A stretch of DNA of 64,000 nt from assembly GCA_005938025.2 (NCBI GenBank), contig VCCI02000005.1, positions 1-64,000 on the forward strand, written 5' to 3'. Source of the stretch: Inquilinus sp. KBS0705 (GTDB lineage: Bacteria > Bacteroidota > Bacteroidia > Sphingobacteriales > Sphingobacteriaceae). The notes below the pieces were generated by a model that had not been told where the DNA came from, made no database searches, and saw nothing but the letters and a program-made list of their open reading frames with translations. Shown here in pieces: positions 1-10,101 of this stretch (position 1 is its first letter; each line of letters opens with the position of its first letter). The position numbers and the translations under genes were made by a program.

Positions 1-110
1 CGAAGTAAAAGAACTGGAAAAGAATCAGCACGAGAATTACTCTTGATCATTTCGTGACCACCCTCGAACGCGACTATAAAAATCCTTTTAGTGCTAATTA
101 ACTTATTAAA

Positions 111-560
111 CTATAACGTGTTTGTTTGCTCCCTGAAAATCTTTCCGATATGAAATTGTACAAAAGCATCCATAGAATCAGTCTTTTTGCTGTTATCATT
201 AAAGTTCAGCGGTTTTATTAGGTACCCAGATATGCCTAGTTCCTGCATAGTTTCTCTGTCGCGTTCTTCACCGGATGTCGTCATCACAAAGACTTTTATA
301 TGTTTTAAGCGATCATCTGCGCGCAGAATTCTTAAGAATTCTATTCCATTCATTCTCGGCATATTGATATCTAATAATATCAGGTCCGGAAGCGGCGCCA
401 ATGGTGGCGCGCCGGCTTTGCCCTGAAGTAATAACAATGCCTCCAGGCCATTGTATGCGGTATATAGTTCACAAGCAATATTTAACTTACTCAAGGAACG
501 CTCTACGCTGATAACGTCTAAATCATCGTCCTCAATTAAAAGTATTACATTTTTTTTCAT
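111..560 (-). CDS. Response regulator, single receiver domain (Rcp1-like)
   Basis: A 149-aa CheY-type receiver with no output domain. It has the acidic pocket (E10, D11, D12), the phospho-acceptor D64 in LLDINMP, the Thr/Ser switch in VMTTSGE and the conserved K116 in LIKPL. The insertion near residues 47-58 and the charged C-terminal tail are typical of the Rcp1-like receivers paired with soluble or CHASE-type kinases. It lies one base downstream of the CHASE3 kinase on the same strand, so the two are probably co-transcribed and the kinase is the likely phosphodonor. The output is unknown; it probably acts by protein contact or as a phosphorelay intermediate. Confidence 0.93.
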   Translation of the reverse strand: MKKNVILLIEDDDLDVISVERSLSKLNIACELYTAYNGLEALLLLQGKAGAPPLAPLPDLILLDINMPRMNGIEFLRILRADDRLKHIKVFVMTTSGEERDRETMQELGISGYLIKPLNFNDNSKKTDSMDAFVQFHIGKIFREQTNTL

Positions 561-561
561 A

Positions 562-2022
562 TCAGTTTTTTGGCCATGTAAATATAAAATCTGCTCCTTC
601 CCCCGCAGAGGATTTAACCCTAATGGTACAATTTTTCTCGTCTATGATTTTTTTCACGATTGCCAGGCCGATACCGGTACTTTCCTTGTCATGTTTATCA
701 CGCAGGGTTTGGAAAATTACAAATATCTTCTGATGATACGCTTGCTCAATTCCCGGGCCATTATCACTCACCGTAAATTCATAGTTAAATTCATTTTCTA
801 TACAGGAAATATTTATTTTTCCATTTCCATCAATTTGGTACTTTACCGCGTTGTTGATTAAATTACTAAAGACTTGCTGTAAAAGTAGTCTCTCTGTCCA
901 TAATTTAGGAAGGTTTTTAACAGTTAACCTGAATTTCATTGGCACAATTTCTTCCGCGATCTCATTTATCATTTTAGCGACATCCACTTCCTCTTTAGTC
1001 TGCTTTTCGCGGCTGACCCGGGCATACTCTAATAAGCCGTCAATCAGATTTTCCATGCGCCCAAGGCGTTCAGGAATAATGTCAAGATATTTCCTCATTT
1101 TAAAAGAAACCTCCTGGGTGAGGTCCTCATTAATCCATTGCACTACATTGTTAATTCCCCTGATAGGGGCCTTTAAATCATGAGAAACAACATACGCAAA
1201 TTGGTCAAGTTCATTATTCTTCTTTTCAAGTTCTGTTATATTCCGGCTAAGGGTTTCCGACATGGTGTTCAACGAGTGAGATAAACTGCTCAGTTCATCT
1301 TTTTTGTCGTCAATAACGGTCGTAAATTTACCCTGCGATATATTTTCCGCAAGTTTGACCATTGATGAAATACGAAAAGATATTTTTTTAACTATGTAGA
1401 TCGCTAAACTTGCGCCAAGTATGATTAACAAAAGGCTGAAAAAAAGTGATGATGTTTCAGTTCTTTTTATTGAAGCTGCTAGTTTTTTTTGACGTTCTTC
1501 CCGAACGTTATATTCATATTGGCCAAATGAACGGAAAATTTTGGCGATCATCTCATTATAGCTTCTTCCAACTCCCTTTCTGAACTGTTCATCAAACAAT
1601 GCCTTATAGTATTGGGTCGAAGCAGTTGTAGTCGAATTTCTTTTTGCGTTAATTAACCGGTTTGCATAATTAAGCCAGGCCCCATGCAATTTAACAATGG
1701 AATCTAGTTTAAGTCGTTGAGAAGAAACTGGCCGGATTAATCTTTCCTCTTGTTTGACTAGCAAGGGTATTGTGTGCAGACCATTGTTGTAAGCTACAAG
1801 AAACTGATCGTCGTCCGTTAATAAATAGCCGCGAAGCGCACTTTCCATGTTAATAATTTCCTTATTAAGCGTGCTTAAATTTCGGATGATTGTTTCTGAA
1901 CTATTCACGAAGTCCATGTTGGTCTTCACTTTCAATGTAAGCATATAATTTACGTAGGAATCGATCAGATCTATCGAGATGGCAATAAGGAATCCGAGTA
2001 AAATTTGTGATGATAGCTTCAT
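562..2022 (-). CDS. CHASE3-HAMP sensor histidine kinase
   Basis: A 486-aa membrane kinase. An N-terminal membrane helix (about 5-22) is followed by a periplasmic four-helix CHASE3 domain (about 35-185, with the characteristic ESALRGYLLTDD), a second membrane helix (about 192-211), HAMP (about 212-265), HisKA with phospho-acceptor H281 in VVSHDLKAP, and a HATPase domain (N box LINNAVKYQ, G1 DNGPGIE, G2 STGIGLAIVKK). CHASE3 ligands are generally unknown. It autophosphorylates on H281 and most likely passes phosphate to the receiver encoded immediately downstream. The kinase core resembles bacteriophytochrome-type kinases that use Rcp1-like receivers. Confidence 0.95.
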   Translation of the reverse strand: MKLSSQILLGFLIAISIDLIDSYVNYMLTLKVKTNMDFVNSSETIIRNLSTLNKEIINMESALRGYLLTDDDQFLVAYNNGLHTIPLLVKQEERLIRPVSSQRLKLDSIVKLHGAWLNYANRLINAKRNSTTTASTQYYKALFDEQFRKGVGRSYNEMIAKIFRSFGQYEYNVREERQKKLAASIKRTETSSLFFSLLLIILGASLAIYIVKKISFRISSMVKLAENISQGKFTTVIDDKKDELSSLSHSLNTMSETLSRNITELEKKNNELDQFAYVVSHDLKAPIRGINNVVQWINEDLTQEVSFKMRKYLDIIPERLGRMENLIDGLLEYARVSREKQTKEEVDVAKMINEIAEEIVPMKFRLTVKNLPKLWTERLLLQQVFSNLINNAVKYQIDGNGKINISCIENEFNYEFTVSDNGPGIEQAYHQKIFVIFQTLRDKHDKESTGIGLAIVKKIIDEKNCTIRVKSSAGEGADFIFTWPKN

Positions 2023-2686
2023 GGGCTATGTTAAATTTCAATTGGCGAATGTAAATCGTTTCGGTAAACAAAGTCGTAAAAATAGATAAAAATGAAGTAA
2101 ATCTCTATCGCTTTCTACGCTAATACCGCTTTATCCATACGGGCTTGGGGAGGCGGCCAACGTGCGTATCAAATTAGGTAGTTGGCGCTGTCGCCGGCGA
2201 TATTCATCTGTCCGTAGATCAGTGTGCCGCTGCCATGCATGAAACCAATGGCTATCCTAATCATCAACACTGACCTGTTGAGCCAAGCCATAGAGCAAAG
2301 TAGTTTAATATAAATGTGCTGCCGTCAGGGCACTCTGATACTTGTTGGTGCTGCACAAACTAGTTGATTGCAGGAAGTCAAGGTATGGTTTTGGGGTACG
2401 TGCAATCGTCCTTATATTTCGATAACGGCATCGATATGTCGCTAAGCAACACATCCCATCACTTTGAAATTCTTATCTTGAATTCACTTAAATTTTTAAA
2501 AAAATTTCAAACATATTGAAACTACTCTTGTTTATGCAACTCCTATTTTCTAAAGGAGCAATTTTATTTGAAATAAATTATCATATAAAGTATATTTATA
2601 ACCTATTTTATAGGCATTGTTAATAAAAAATGCCTAAATATTACTTATTGGTTTACCTTATCGAAAACAATTTTAACCTTTGACCT
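2023..2686. other. 664-bp intergenic region with possible relict coding and a leader hairpin
   Basis: This separates the divergent CHASE3 kinase and poly-HAMP kinase genes, so it should carry both promoters. About 2110-2460 is richer in G+C than the flanks and looks like decayed coding sequence: the minus strand is open from 2324 to a TGA at 2169-2171 and could encode 40 residues from an ATG at 2289-2291 (MAWLNRSVLM at the start). I do not recognise it. From 2460 to 2686 the sequence is very AT-rich. It contains an inverted repeat TAGGCATT/AATGCCTA at 2611-2618 and 2629-2636 in what is probably the 5' leader of the hybrid kinase. Confidence 0.4.
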
Positions 2687-5600
2687 ATGGAACAAGATGT
2701 ACTTAACCCTACCACAAAAAATGAAGCGCCAATACTTAATGGTCATCATAATGTTGGTGATAACCTTGACGTAAAAGAGCTACTTAGTATTCTTTCTCTT
2801 GTTAAAAATGGCAATCTGAATGTAAGAATGCCTGTTACGCAAGCTGGCATCAACGGGCGAATTTGTGAAGTACTGAATGATATTATAGAGATGAACCAGC
2901 GCTTGATCGCTGAAATATCTTCGGCCGAAATAATTATTGGAAAAAAAGGAAATCTTTCAAAACGTATAGAATTACCTGATGCTAAAGGTGAATGGGCCGG
3001 TGGTGTCAAGTCCTTAAATAACCTTATTTCCGACCTGACTTCTCCAACATTGGAAATTGCCGGGATGATAAACTCAGTAGCCAACGGCGATCTTTCTAAG
3101 CACATTCCTTTAGAGATAAGCGGGCACCCATTAAAAGGGGAGTTTTTGCGTATCGCAAAAGAATCCAATCAAATGCTCTCCAAGCTTCAGTTGTTTTCGA
3201 TGGAGGTAACTCGCGTTGCCCGCCAGGTAGGTTCGGAAGGTAAATTAGGGGAGCAGGCGAAAATAAAGGGAGTAGCGGGTGTTTGGGCTGAGCTGACTGA
3301 TTCGGTGAACCAAATGGCAGGAAACTTAACAGCCCAGGTACGTAACGTAGCTGCGGTAACAACGGCTGTAGCCAAAGGAGATCTTTCGCGGAAGATAACG
3401 GTAGAAGCGAAGGGCGAGATATTAGAATTGAAGAACACCATCAATACAATGGTTGATCAGCTGAATTCGTTCTCCTCAGAAGTAACGCGGGTGGCACTCG
3501 AAGTAGGTACCGAAGGTAAGCTTGGTGGCCAGGCTAAAGTACCGGGTGTTGCCGGAACCTGGAAAGATCTAACAGATTCGGTAAACCGCATGGCCGGCAA
3601 TTTAACCTCGCAGGTACGTAATATAGCCGGTGTAACCACAGCAGTAGCTAATGGCGATTTATCGAAAAAAATAACGGTGGATGTAAAGGGAGAAATGCTT
3701 GAGCTGAAAAAAACGATCAACACCATGGTGGATCAGCTTAACTCCTTCGCTTCGGAGGTAACGCGTGTAGCACTTGAGGTAGGAACCGAAGGTAAACTTG
3801 GAGGCCAGGCGCGTGTAAAAGGCGTGGGTGGTGTATGGAAGGACCTAACAGATTCGGTAAACCAGATGGGTAGTAACCTGACCGACCAGGTGCGAAATAT
3901 AGCGTGGGTAACTACGGCCGTTGCAAAAGGGGATCTATCCCGGAAGATAACGGTGGATGCCAAGGGAGAACTATTGGAGTTAAAAAACACCATCAATACA
4001 ATGGTTGACCAGCTTAACTCTTTTTCATTCGAGGTAACCCGGGTGGCACGTGAGGTAGGTTCCGAAGGCCAGTTAGGTGGCCAGGCAAACGTACCCGGTG
4101 TAGGTGGAACTTGGAAAGATTTAACAGACTCGGTAAACCAGATGGCGGGTAACTTAACCGGTCAGGTGCGTAATATCGCCGAGGTAACCACCGCGGTTGC
4201 AAAAGGAGATTTGTCTAAAAAAATCACGGTTGACGTACAGGGAGAAATGCTTGAGCTTAAAATCACTATTAATACAATGGTGGATCAATTAAACTCCTTT
4301 GGATCTGAAGTAACCCGTGTGGCACGTGAGGTAGGTTCCGAGGGCCAGTTAGGCGGGCAAGCCAACGTGCCGGGTGTTGGTGGTACCTGGAAGGATCTGA
4401 CAGACTCGGTAAACAAAATGGCGGATAACCTTACGTCGCAGGTACGTAATATAGCCGAGGTAACCACCGCAGTTGCTAAGGGTGACCTTTCCCGAAAAAT
4501 CACAGTAAATGCTAAAGGTGAGCTTTTGGAGTTGAAGGATACTATTAATACAATGGTAGACCAGTTGCGTGCGTTTGCATCTGAAGTGACACGTGTAGCG
4601 CGCGAAGTAGGCTCTGAAGGACAACTGGGCGGACAGGCTAACGTACCGGGTGTAGACGGCACCTGGAAAGATTTAACAGATTCGGTAAATAAGATGGCCG
4701 GTAACCTTACGGCGCAGTTGCGTAATATTGCCGACGTATCTATCGCCATTGCAAATGGCGATCTTTCCAAAAAGATCACGGTTGACGTGCGCGGCGAAAT
4801 TTTGCAGTTGAAAGAAACTATTAATACCATGGTTGATCAGCTTCGTGGTTTCGCGTCCGAGGTAACTCGTGTGGCTCGTGAGGTAGGTACTGATGGTAAT
4901 TTAGGTGGGCAGGCATTCGTGCCCGGCGTTGCAGGCACCTGGAAGGATTTAACGGACTCTGTAAATCAAATGTCCAGTAACCTTACCTCTCAGGTGCGTA
5001 ATATTGCAGAGGTGACCAAAGCAGTGGCCAGCGGGGACTTGTCAAAAACGGTGATCATCGACGTAAAAGGGGAGATTATGGACCTGAAGAACACCATCAA
5101 TACGATGGTTGATCAGCTCAACTCATTTGCGTCTGAGGTAACCCGTGTGGCACGTGAGGTAGGTACAGAAGGCAAGTTGGGCGGCCAGGCGCATGTTAAG
5201 GGTGTTGGTGGTACGTGGAAGGATTTGACCGACTCGGTAAACCAGATGGCATCAAACTTAACCGGGCAAATCCGGGGTATTGCTAAGGTGGCAACAGGTA
5301 TTGCAAAAGGCAATTTAAAACAACGCCTGTCTATTAATGCATTAGGCGAGGTGGCCCAGCTAACAGATACCATTAACGAGATGATAGATACCCTTGCGGT
5401 ATTTGCGGATGAGGTAACGACGGTTGCCCGTGAGGTGGGTGTGCAGGGCCGTTTAGGTGGCCAGGCAAGTGTGCCGGGCGCATCGGGCACCTGGAAAGAC
5501 TTGACAGAGAACGTAAATCAACTGGCACAAAATTTAACGGTGCAGGTGCGTTCTATCTCAGAGGTGGCATCAGCGGTAACCAAGGGCGACTTAACCCGTA

Positions 5601-8347
5601 CAATCCGTGTAGATGCAAAAGGTGAATTGGAAGCTTTAAAGGATACCATCAACCAAATGATCGCCAATCTAAAAGGCACTACATTGCGGAATCACGAGCA
5701 GGATTGGTTAAAATCCAACTTAGCTAAATTCGCACAAATGCTTCAGGGACAGCGTGACAGGAATGCTGTGGCAAATAAGGTTTTATCTGAGCTTGCTGAA
5801 CTCGTTAACGCCCGTTATGGCGCATTTTATATTTTAGAACAGCGCGAAGGTGCAGATGAAGTTAAACTGAAGCTGTTTGCCGGTTACGCGCAAAAAAGCA
5901 GGAAGCTGATTGATCAGGAGTTTTCACTAAGTGAGGGCCTGATCGGACAGTGCGCTACCGATAAGGAGCGCATCAGGCTTACTAATGTACCTAATGAATA
6001 TTTACAGATCAGCTCAGGCATTGGTAGCGCCGCGCCAATTGACCTGGTAATTTTACCTGTTTTATTCGAGAATAATGTAAAAGCGGTTATTGAATTAGCT
6101 TCATTTGACAACTTTAGCGATACGCATATCGACTTTTTGGATCAGCTTACCGAAAGTATAGGTATCGTACTCAATAATATCGAAACTAACACACGTACAG
6201 AAGAACTGCTAACGCAATCGCAGTCCCTGGCTGGTGAACTTTCTGCACAACAGGAAGAATTAAGAAGGGCGAACGATGAGCTACACGATAAGGGTCGTTC
6301 GTTAGAGGAAAAAGCGGAGCAGTTAACTTTAACCTCCAAATACAAGTCGGAGTTTTTGGCCAACATGTCGCACGAATTGCGTACCCCGCTTAACAGCTTG
6401 CTTATTTTGGCACAACAGTTATTTGAGAACCCCGAAGGAAACCTTACCGAGAAACAGCGCATGTTCGCCAAAACCATCCACAGTTGTGGGGATGACCTTA
6501 TCCAGCTGATCAACGACATCCTGGATCTGTCGAAGATCGAGTCGGGAGTTATCGCTGCTGATGTAATGCCGGTAAGCTTTAAAGAAATCACGTCGTTTGC
6601 GGAGTCAACCTTTAAACCGATCTCAGAAGCTAAAAGCCTTAAGTTCGAGATAGAGGTGCAGGACGGGCTGCCGGAACTTATGGAAACCGATATGCAGCGC
6701 CTGAACCAAATTTTAAAGAACTTGCTTTCAAATGCATTTAAATTCACAGAAAAAGGCCGGGTTAAGCTTCATATTTTTAAACCGGGCCCCGGTGCAGAAA
6801 ATCCGCTAAGTACAACCGAATCGGTAATTGCGTTTTCGATTGAGGATTCGGGTATCGGAATATCTAAAAATACACAAGGTATTATATTTGAAGCCTTCCA
6901 ACAAGCCGAGGGCTCTACCAGCCGTAAATACGGCGGTACAGGGCTGGGGTTATCAATTAGTAAGGGTTTTGCCGAACTTTTAGGAGGAACCATTACAGTA
7001 GGCAGCGAACTTGGGAAAGGCAGTACCTTTACTTTGTATTTACCATTAAAGTACAGCGAAGAAAAATCTCTTCCTGTTAAAGCAAAAGAGCGTATACCTG
7101 CAGCGCATCCGCGAATCAGCATGGTTGATTCTGCTGAATTGGTGATGGACGATGATAGGCACAATATTACAGCCGAAGATAAGGTAGTGCTAGTTATTGA
7201 AGATGACCTGCGATTCACCAAGATACTGATTGACAAAGCGCATGATTTAAACCTGAAGGTTGTTGTTGCCATCAGCTATCTTGAAATCTTCGACAGTATT
7301 CTGAAATACAATCCCATTGCGATTACCCTGGACGTTAACATGCCTGAATCAAACGGTTGGAAAATACTTAAACTACTTAAGAGCGATATCAACTTAAGGC
7401 ATATCCCGGTACACGTAATTTCCGGGGAAGATAATAAAGTACTGGCCCTTAAATATGGTGCTAAAACTTTCAGCTTAAAACCTTTATCTAATGCCTCTCT
7501 TGATGAGCTGATAAGTGGTATTCTTCAGTTTCATCATCATGCGAAAAAGCGGGTGTTGATTATTGAAGACAATGAGGCCGAATTACAGCGTTTATCGGAA
7601 CTGATATCGATAGACAAAATAGAAGTCTTAGGTGCATCATCTGCTAAAAAGGCATTGTCCTTGTTAAAAAAAGAACAGTTTGACTGTATTATCCTTGATT
7701 TTGTTTTACCGGATGCCAATGGATTGGAGTTGCTGAACAAGATAAACCTTGTTAAGCAACAGCAAACAACGATCATATTGCATTCTGCACGTGATTTTAC
7801 GCAGGATGAACAGCTACAACTAAAGCGACTTAACCATAAAGTCATCACCAAAACACCAACATCACATGTTTACTTGCTTGAGGAAATATTGATACTTATG
7901 CATATCGATAAAAAGTTCATCAGTGAAAGCAAGCTGAAAATGATGGATGGGATCCGGGTGAATAATGATGTGTTGGATAATAAAAAAGTGCTGGTAGTTG
8001 ATGATGATGTGCGCAATTTATTCGCATTAACGGCTGTTTTCGAGCGGTCGAAGATTGAAGTGATAACTGCTGAAAGCGGCAGAGAGGCCCTTGAGATCTT
8101 AAACAATGATAAGAAGATAGATATTGTGCTAATGGATATTATGATGCCTGAGATGGACGGATATGAAACCATACAAATAATCAGAAAAGAACCGAGGCAC
8201 AAAAACCTTCCTATTATAGCCGTTACGGCGAAGGCAATGCTTGGTGACAGGCAAAAATGCATTTCTTCGGGAGCATCAGATTACATCACTAAACCCGTTA
8301 AAACGGACCAGCTTTTATCGTTAATGCGCGTATGGCTCATCAAATAA
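2687..8347 (+). CDS. Soluble poly-HAMP hybrid histidine kinase with GAF and three receivers
   Basis: A 1886-aa protein without membrane segments. Order: degenerate HAMP-like segments (about 30-200); eight complete 92-residue HAMP units plus a partial ninth (201-1007); GAF domain (about 1030-1175); short coiled coil; HisKA with H1229 in NMSHELRTPL; HATPase (N box LLSNAFKF, G1 DSGIGIS, G2 GGTGLGLSIS, to about 1475); receivers 1499-1610 (D1549), 1623-1735 (D1671) and 1766-1886 (D1817). The layout matches group III (Nik1/Os-1-type) hybrid kinases, which in fungi sense osmotic and cell-wall stress through HAMP arrays. Receiver 2 ends in TKTPTS where a Lys-Pro is normal, so it may be degenerate. 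Two further signalling genes follow at 9 bp and with a 4-bp overlap, giving a phosphorelay operon. The ligand is unknown. Confidence 0.96.
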   Translation: MEQDVLNPTTKNEAPILNGHHNVGDNLDVKELLSILSLVKNGNLNVRMPVTQAGINGRICEVLNDIIEMNQRLIAEISSAEIIIGKKGNLSKRIELPDAKGEWAGGVKSLNNLISDLTSPTLEIAGMINSVANGDLSKHIPLEISGHPLKGEFLRIAKESNQMLSKLQLFSMEVTRVARQVGSEGKLGEQAKIKGVAGVWAELTDSVNQMAGNLTAQVRNVAAVTTAVAKGDLSRKITVEAKGEILELKNTINTMVDQLNSFSSEVTRVALEVGTEGKLGGQAKVPGVAGTWKDLTDSVNRMAGNLTSQVRNIAGVTTAVANGDLSKKITVDVKGEMLELKKTINTMVDQLNSFASEVTRVALEVGTEGKLGGQARVKGVGGVWKDLTDSVNQMGSNLTDQVRNIAWVTTAVAKGDLSRKITVDAKGELLELKNTINTMVDQLNSFSFEVTRVAREVGSEGQLGGQANVPGVGGTWKDLTDSVNQMAGNLTGQVRNIAEVTTAVAKGDLSKKITVDVQGEMLELKITINTMVDQLNSFGSEVTRVAREVGSEGQLGGQANVPGVGGTWKDLTDSVNKMADNLTSQVRNIAEVTTAVAKGDLSRKITVNAKGELLELKDTINTMVDQLRAFASEVTRVAREVGSEGQLGGQANVPGVDGTWKDLTDSVNKMAGNLTAQLRNIADVSIAIANGDLSKKITVDVRGEILQLKETINTMVDQLRGFASEVTRVAREVGTDGNLGGQAFVPGVAGTWKDLTDSVNQMSSNLTSQVRNIAEVTKAVASGDLSKTVIIDVKGEIMDLKNTINTMVDQLNSFASEVTRVAREVGTEGKLGGQAHVKGVGGTWKDLTDSVNQMASNLTGQIRGIAKVATGIAKGNLKQRLSINALGEVAQLTDTINEMIDTLAVFADEVTTVAREVGVQGRLGGQASVPGASGTWKDLTENVNQLAQNLTVQVRSISEVASAVTKGDLTRTIRVDAKGELEALKDTINQMIANLKGTTLRNHEQDWLKSNLAKFAQMLQGQRDRNAVANKVLSELAELVNARYGAFYILEQREGADEVKLKLFAGYAQKSRKLIDQEFSLSEGLIGQCATDKERIRLTNVPNEYLQISSGIGSAAPIDLVILPVLFENNVKAVIELASFDNFSDTHIDFLDQLTESIGIVLNNIETNTRTEELLTQSQSLAGELSAQQEELRRANDELHDKGRSLEEKAEQLTLTSKYKSEFLANMSHELRTPLNSLLILAQQLFENPEGNLTEKQRMFAKTIHSCGDDLIQLINDILDLSKIESGVIAADVMPVSFKEITSFAESTFKPISEAKSLKFEIEVQDGLPELMETDMQRLNQILKNLLSNAFKFTEKGRVKLHIFKPGPGAENPLSTTESVIAFSIEDSGIGISKNTQGIIFEAFQQAEGSTSRKYGGTGLGLSISKGFAELLGGTITVGSELGKGSTFTLYLPLKYSEEKSLPVKAKERIPAAHPRISMVDSAELVMDDDRHNITAEDKVVLVIEDDLRFTKILIDKAHDLNLKVVVAISYLEIFDSILKYNPIAITLDVNMPESNGWKILKLLKSDINLRHIPVHVISGEDNKVLALKYGAKTFSLKPLSNASLDELISGILQFHHHAKKRVLIIEDNEAELQRLSELISIDKIEVLGASSAKKALSLLKKEQFDCIILDFVLPDANGLELLNKINLVKQQQTTIILHSARDFTQDEQLQLKRLNHKVITKTPTSHVYLLEEILILMHIDKKFISESKLKMMDGIRVNNDVLDNKKVLVVDDDVRNLFALTAVFERSKIEVITAESGREALEILNNDKKIDIVLMDIMMPEMDGYETIQIIRKEPRHKNLPIIAVTAKAMLGDRQKCISSGASDYITKPVKTDQLLSLMRVWLIK
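3287..5707 (+). repeat. Tandem 276-bp coding repeats (poly-HAMP array, 8 full units plus 1 partial)
   Basis: Within the hybrid kinase, units of exactly 92 codons recur without gaps at residues 201, 293, 385, 477, 569, 661, 753 and 845, with a partial unit from 937. Each unit begins at (K)DLTDSVN, carries GDLS..ITV and ends in GTW or GVW. Units 2-7 are the most alike; units 8 and 9 have diverged (for example KQRLSINALGE). Each unit contains one canonical HAMP and one divergent HAMP, so roughly 17-18 HAMPs lie in the array. The regular spacing and similarity suggest expansion by unequal recombination. Confidence 0.93.
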
Positions 8348-8356
8348 ATTGATAAA

Positions 8357-9601
8357 ATGTCAGTAAAAATATTACTTGTAGACGATAACGATAACAACTT
8401 ATTATCAATGGAAGTGGCCCTGCAAAGAGCAAACTACAGCTTTTTCAGGGCTAACTCGGGCAGGGAGGCTCTACGGATACTTTTAAAAGAAGAAGACTTC
8501 TCGTTGATACTGCTTGATGTAAAAATGCCTATAATGGATGGGTATGAAACGGCAGAATTGATTTATCAGCGTGATAAACTTAAGAACATCCCGATCATTT
8601 TTATTACTGCGCACGATTATGAGGAGGCTGCGATGTTTAAAGGATACCAGGCGGGTGCAGTTGATTTTATAAGAAAGCCGTTCAATGCTGAGATATTAAG
8701 GTCGAAAGTAGCAGTATTCGCCGATCTTTATAAAAAAAATCAATTGCTGAGCCACCAGGAGGAAAAGCTGCAGGCTATCAATAATGATTTATTGCAACTT
8801 AATCAGGAATTGGAGCAGCGGGTAATAGAGCGAACCCTTGCTTTAGAGAATTTAAACAACGAATTGAAAGCCCTCAATTTATCTAAAGATAAATTTCTTT
8901 CAGTGATGTCTCACGATCTGCGGAACCCACTTACTGCCTTATTGGCTTCTTCTGGTAAACTAAGTGAAAATACGGAAAGCCTTACGCCCAGCCAGGTCAA
9001 ACAGCTTTCCCAAATCATCCACCGCACCTCAAACAAGCTGCTTAACCAGTTGAACGAGGTGATCGATTGGGCAAAAAAACAAACCCAAAGAAGTAGTTTC
9101 AATCCACAACGCATCAAACTAACCTCGGGGATTGAGGATTCACTCGAATTACTAAGACCCAATGCCCAACAAAAGAAAATCAACTTGCAGAACTGCGTGC
9201 CGGAAGAGATAGAGGTGATGGCTGATGCACTCATGCTAAGATCGATTGTCCAAAATTTGGCTACCAACGCCATTAAATACACACCAGAAAATGGTTCGGT
9301 AATTATAGATGCAAAAATTGATAAACAAATGGCCTGTATTTATATCGAAGATTCGGGTATAGGAATGAGCGCCGACGTACGCGATAGGTTGTTTGTCGAC
9401 GCTAGCCATACTTCAACATTGGGTACTAACAACGAGCAAGGTAGTGGGTTGGGATTGTTGATGGTTCACGATTTTGTAAATCAGCACGGGGGCAAAATTC
9501 AAATAAACAGCGAGATAGGGAAAGGTACCAGTATTTGCTTTACCATTCCGGCAACTACAAACAAAAACAATAGCAGTAAGCAGAGCACTTTAATTTCATG
9601 A
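8357..9601 (+). CDS. Receiver-histidine kinase hybrid (REC-HisKA-HATPase)
   Basis: A 414-aa soluble protein. The N-terminal receiver (4-120) has D9/D10, phospho-acceptor D54 in LLDVKMP and K107 in RKPF. A coiled coil (about 128-178) links it to HisKA with H186 in VMSHDLRNPL and a HATPase domain (N box LATNAIKYT, G1 DSGIGMS, G2 GSGLGLLMV). This layout lets phosphorylation of the receiver tune a downstream kinase. It starts 9 bp after the poly-HAMP kinase and its stop overlaps the next start (ATGA), so the three genes should be translationally coupled. The likely route is from the poly-HAMP kinase to D54, but this is inference. Confidence 0.94.
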   Translation: MSVKILLVDDNDNNLLSMEVALQRANYSFFRANSGREALRILLKEEDFSLILLDVKMPIMDGYETAELIYQRDKLKNIPIIFITAHDYEEAAMFKGYQAGAVDFIRKPFNAEILRSKVAVFADLYKKNQLLSHQEEKLQAINNDLLQLNQELEQRVIERTLALENLNNELKALNLSKDKFLSVMSHDLRNPLTALLASSGKLSENTESLTPSQVKQLSQIIHRTSNKLLNQLNEVIDWAKKQTQRSSFNPQRIKLTSGIEDSLELLRPNAQQKKINLQNCVPEEIEVMADALMLRSIVQNLATNAIKYTPENGSVIIDAKIDKQMACIYIEDSGIGMSADVRDRLFVDASHTSTLGTNNEQGSGLGLLMVHDFVNQHGGKIQINSEIGKGTSICFTIPATTNKNNSSKQSTLIS

Positions 9602-9969
9602 TGGGAAAAAGAATCCTCGTAGTAGACGACGATACAGATATTTTAGAAATTTTAACTTTTTTATTAACAGATAGTGGTTATCAAACTCATACTTTGAATA
9701 ATGGAGAAAGTATTTTTGATGAAATTAAAAGATTTGAGCCCGACTTAGTAGTAATGGATGTAATGCTTGCAGGCATGGATGGTCGCGAGATATGTAAAAG
9801 CATCAAAACAAGGGAGTTTACGCACTTATTGCCTGTTATACTGATGTCGGGTACCCATAACCTGTCAGGCCTGAGCGGTATGGAAGGAGCCCCTGATGAT
9901 TTTGTAGCGAAGCCATTTGATATAAACAATCTGCTAAATAAAATACAATATCAATTAACACCTCAATAA
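9598..9969 (+). CDS. Single-domain response regulator
   Basis: A 123-aa receiver with acidic pocket VVDDDTD, acceptor D54 in VVMDVMLAG, a Ser switch (LMSGT) and Lys in VAKPFD. It has no output domain. The start overlaps the previous stop by 4 nt. It closes the phosphorelay operon that starts with the poly-HAMP kinase and is a plausible phosphate sink or shuttle. No rho-independent hairpin is obvious just downstream. Confidence 0.93.
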   Translation: MMGKRILVVDDDTDILEILTFLLTDSGYQTHTLNNGESIFDEIKRFEPDLVVMDVMLAGMDGREICKSIKTREFTHLLPVILMSGTHNLSGLSGMEGAPDDFVAKPFDINNLLNKIQYQLTPQ

Positions 9970-10101
9970 TATTAGGTATTTATCATATGTAAACAACCGC
10001 TTTATTTCTTGCCACTAAGGGTTATACTGTTAAATAAATACCTAGAATTATCTCTTCGTAAATTAATCTATACGATAATTAATTTATAATTAATTAAAAC
10101 A

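Noticed and set aside
1..101. Possible C-terminal tail of a plus-strand gene (frames ending at 46 or 101)
   Set aside because: Two or three frames are open for short stretches and none has recognisable sequence; I cannot choose.
451..861. 136-aa plus-strand ORF over the kinase 3' end
   Set aside because: Antisense to a well-supported histidine kinase and response regulator.
4285..4830. 181-aa antisense ORF over the HAMP array, and several 60-200-aa antisense ORFs between 2746 and 8262
   Set aside because: They mirror the repeated coding units of the sense gene, have no family signature and recur with the same period as the HAMP units.
3287..5707. Regular DNA repeats that could suggest a CRISPR or satellite array
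   Set aside because: The period is exactly 92 codons and the frame encodes HAMP units throughout; there are no spacers.
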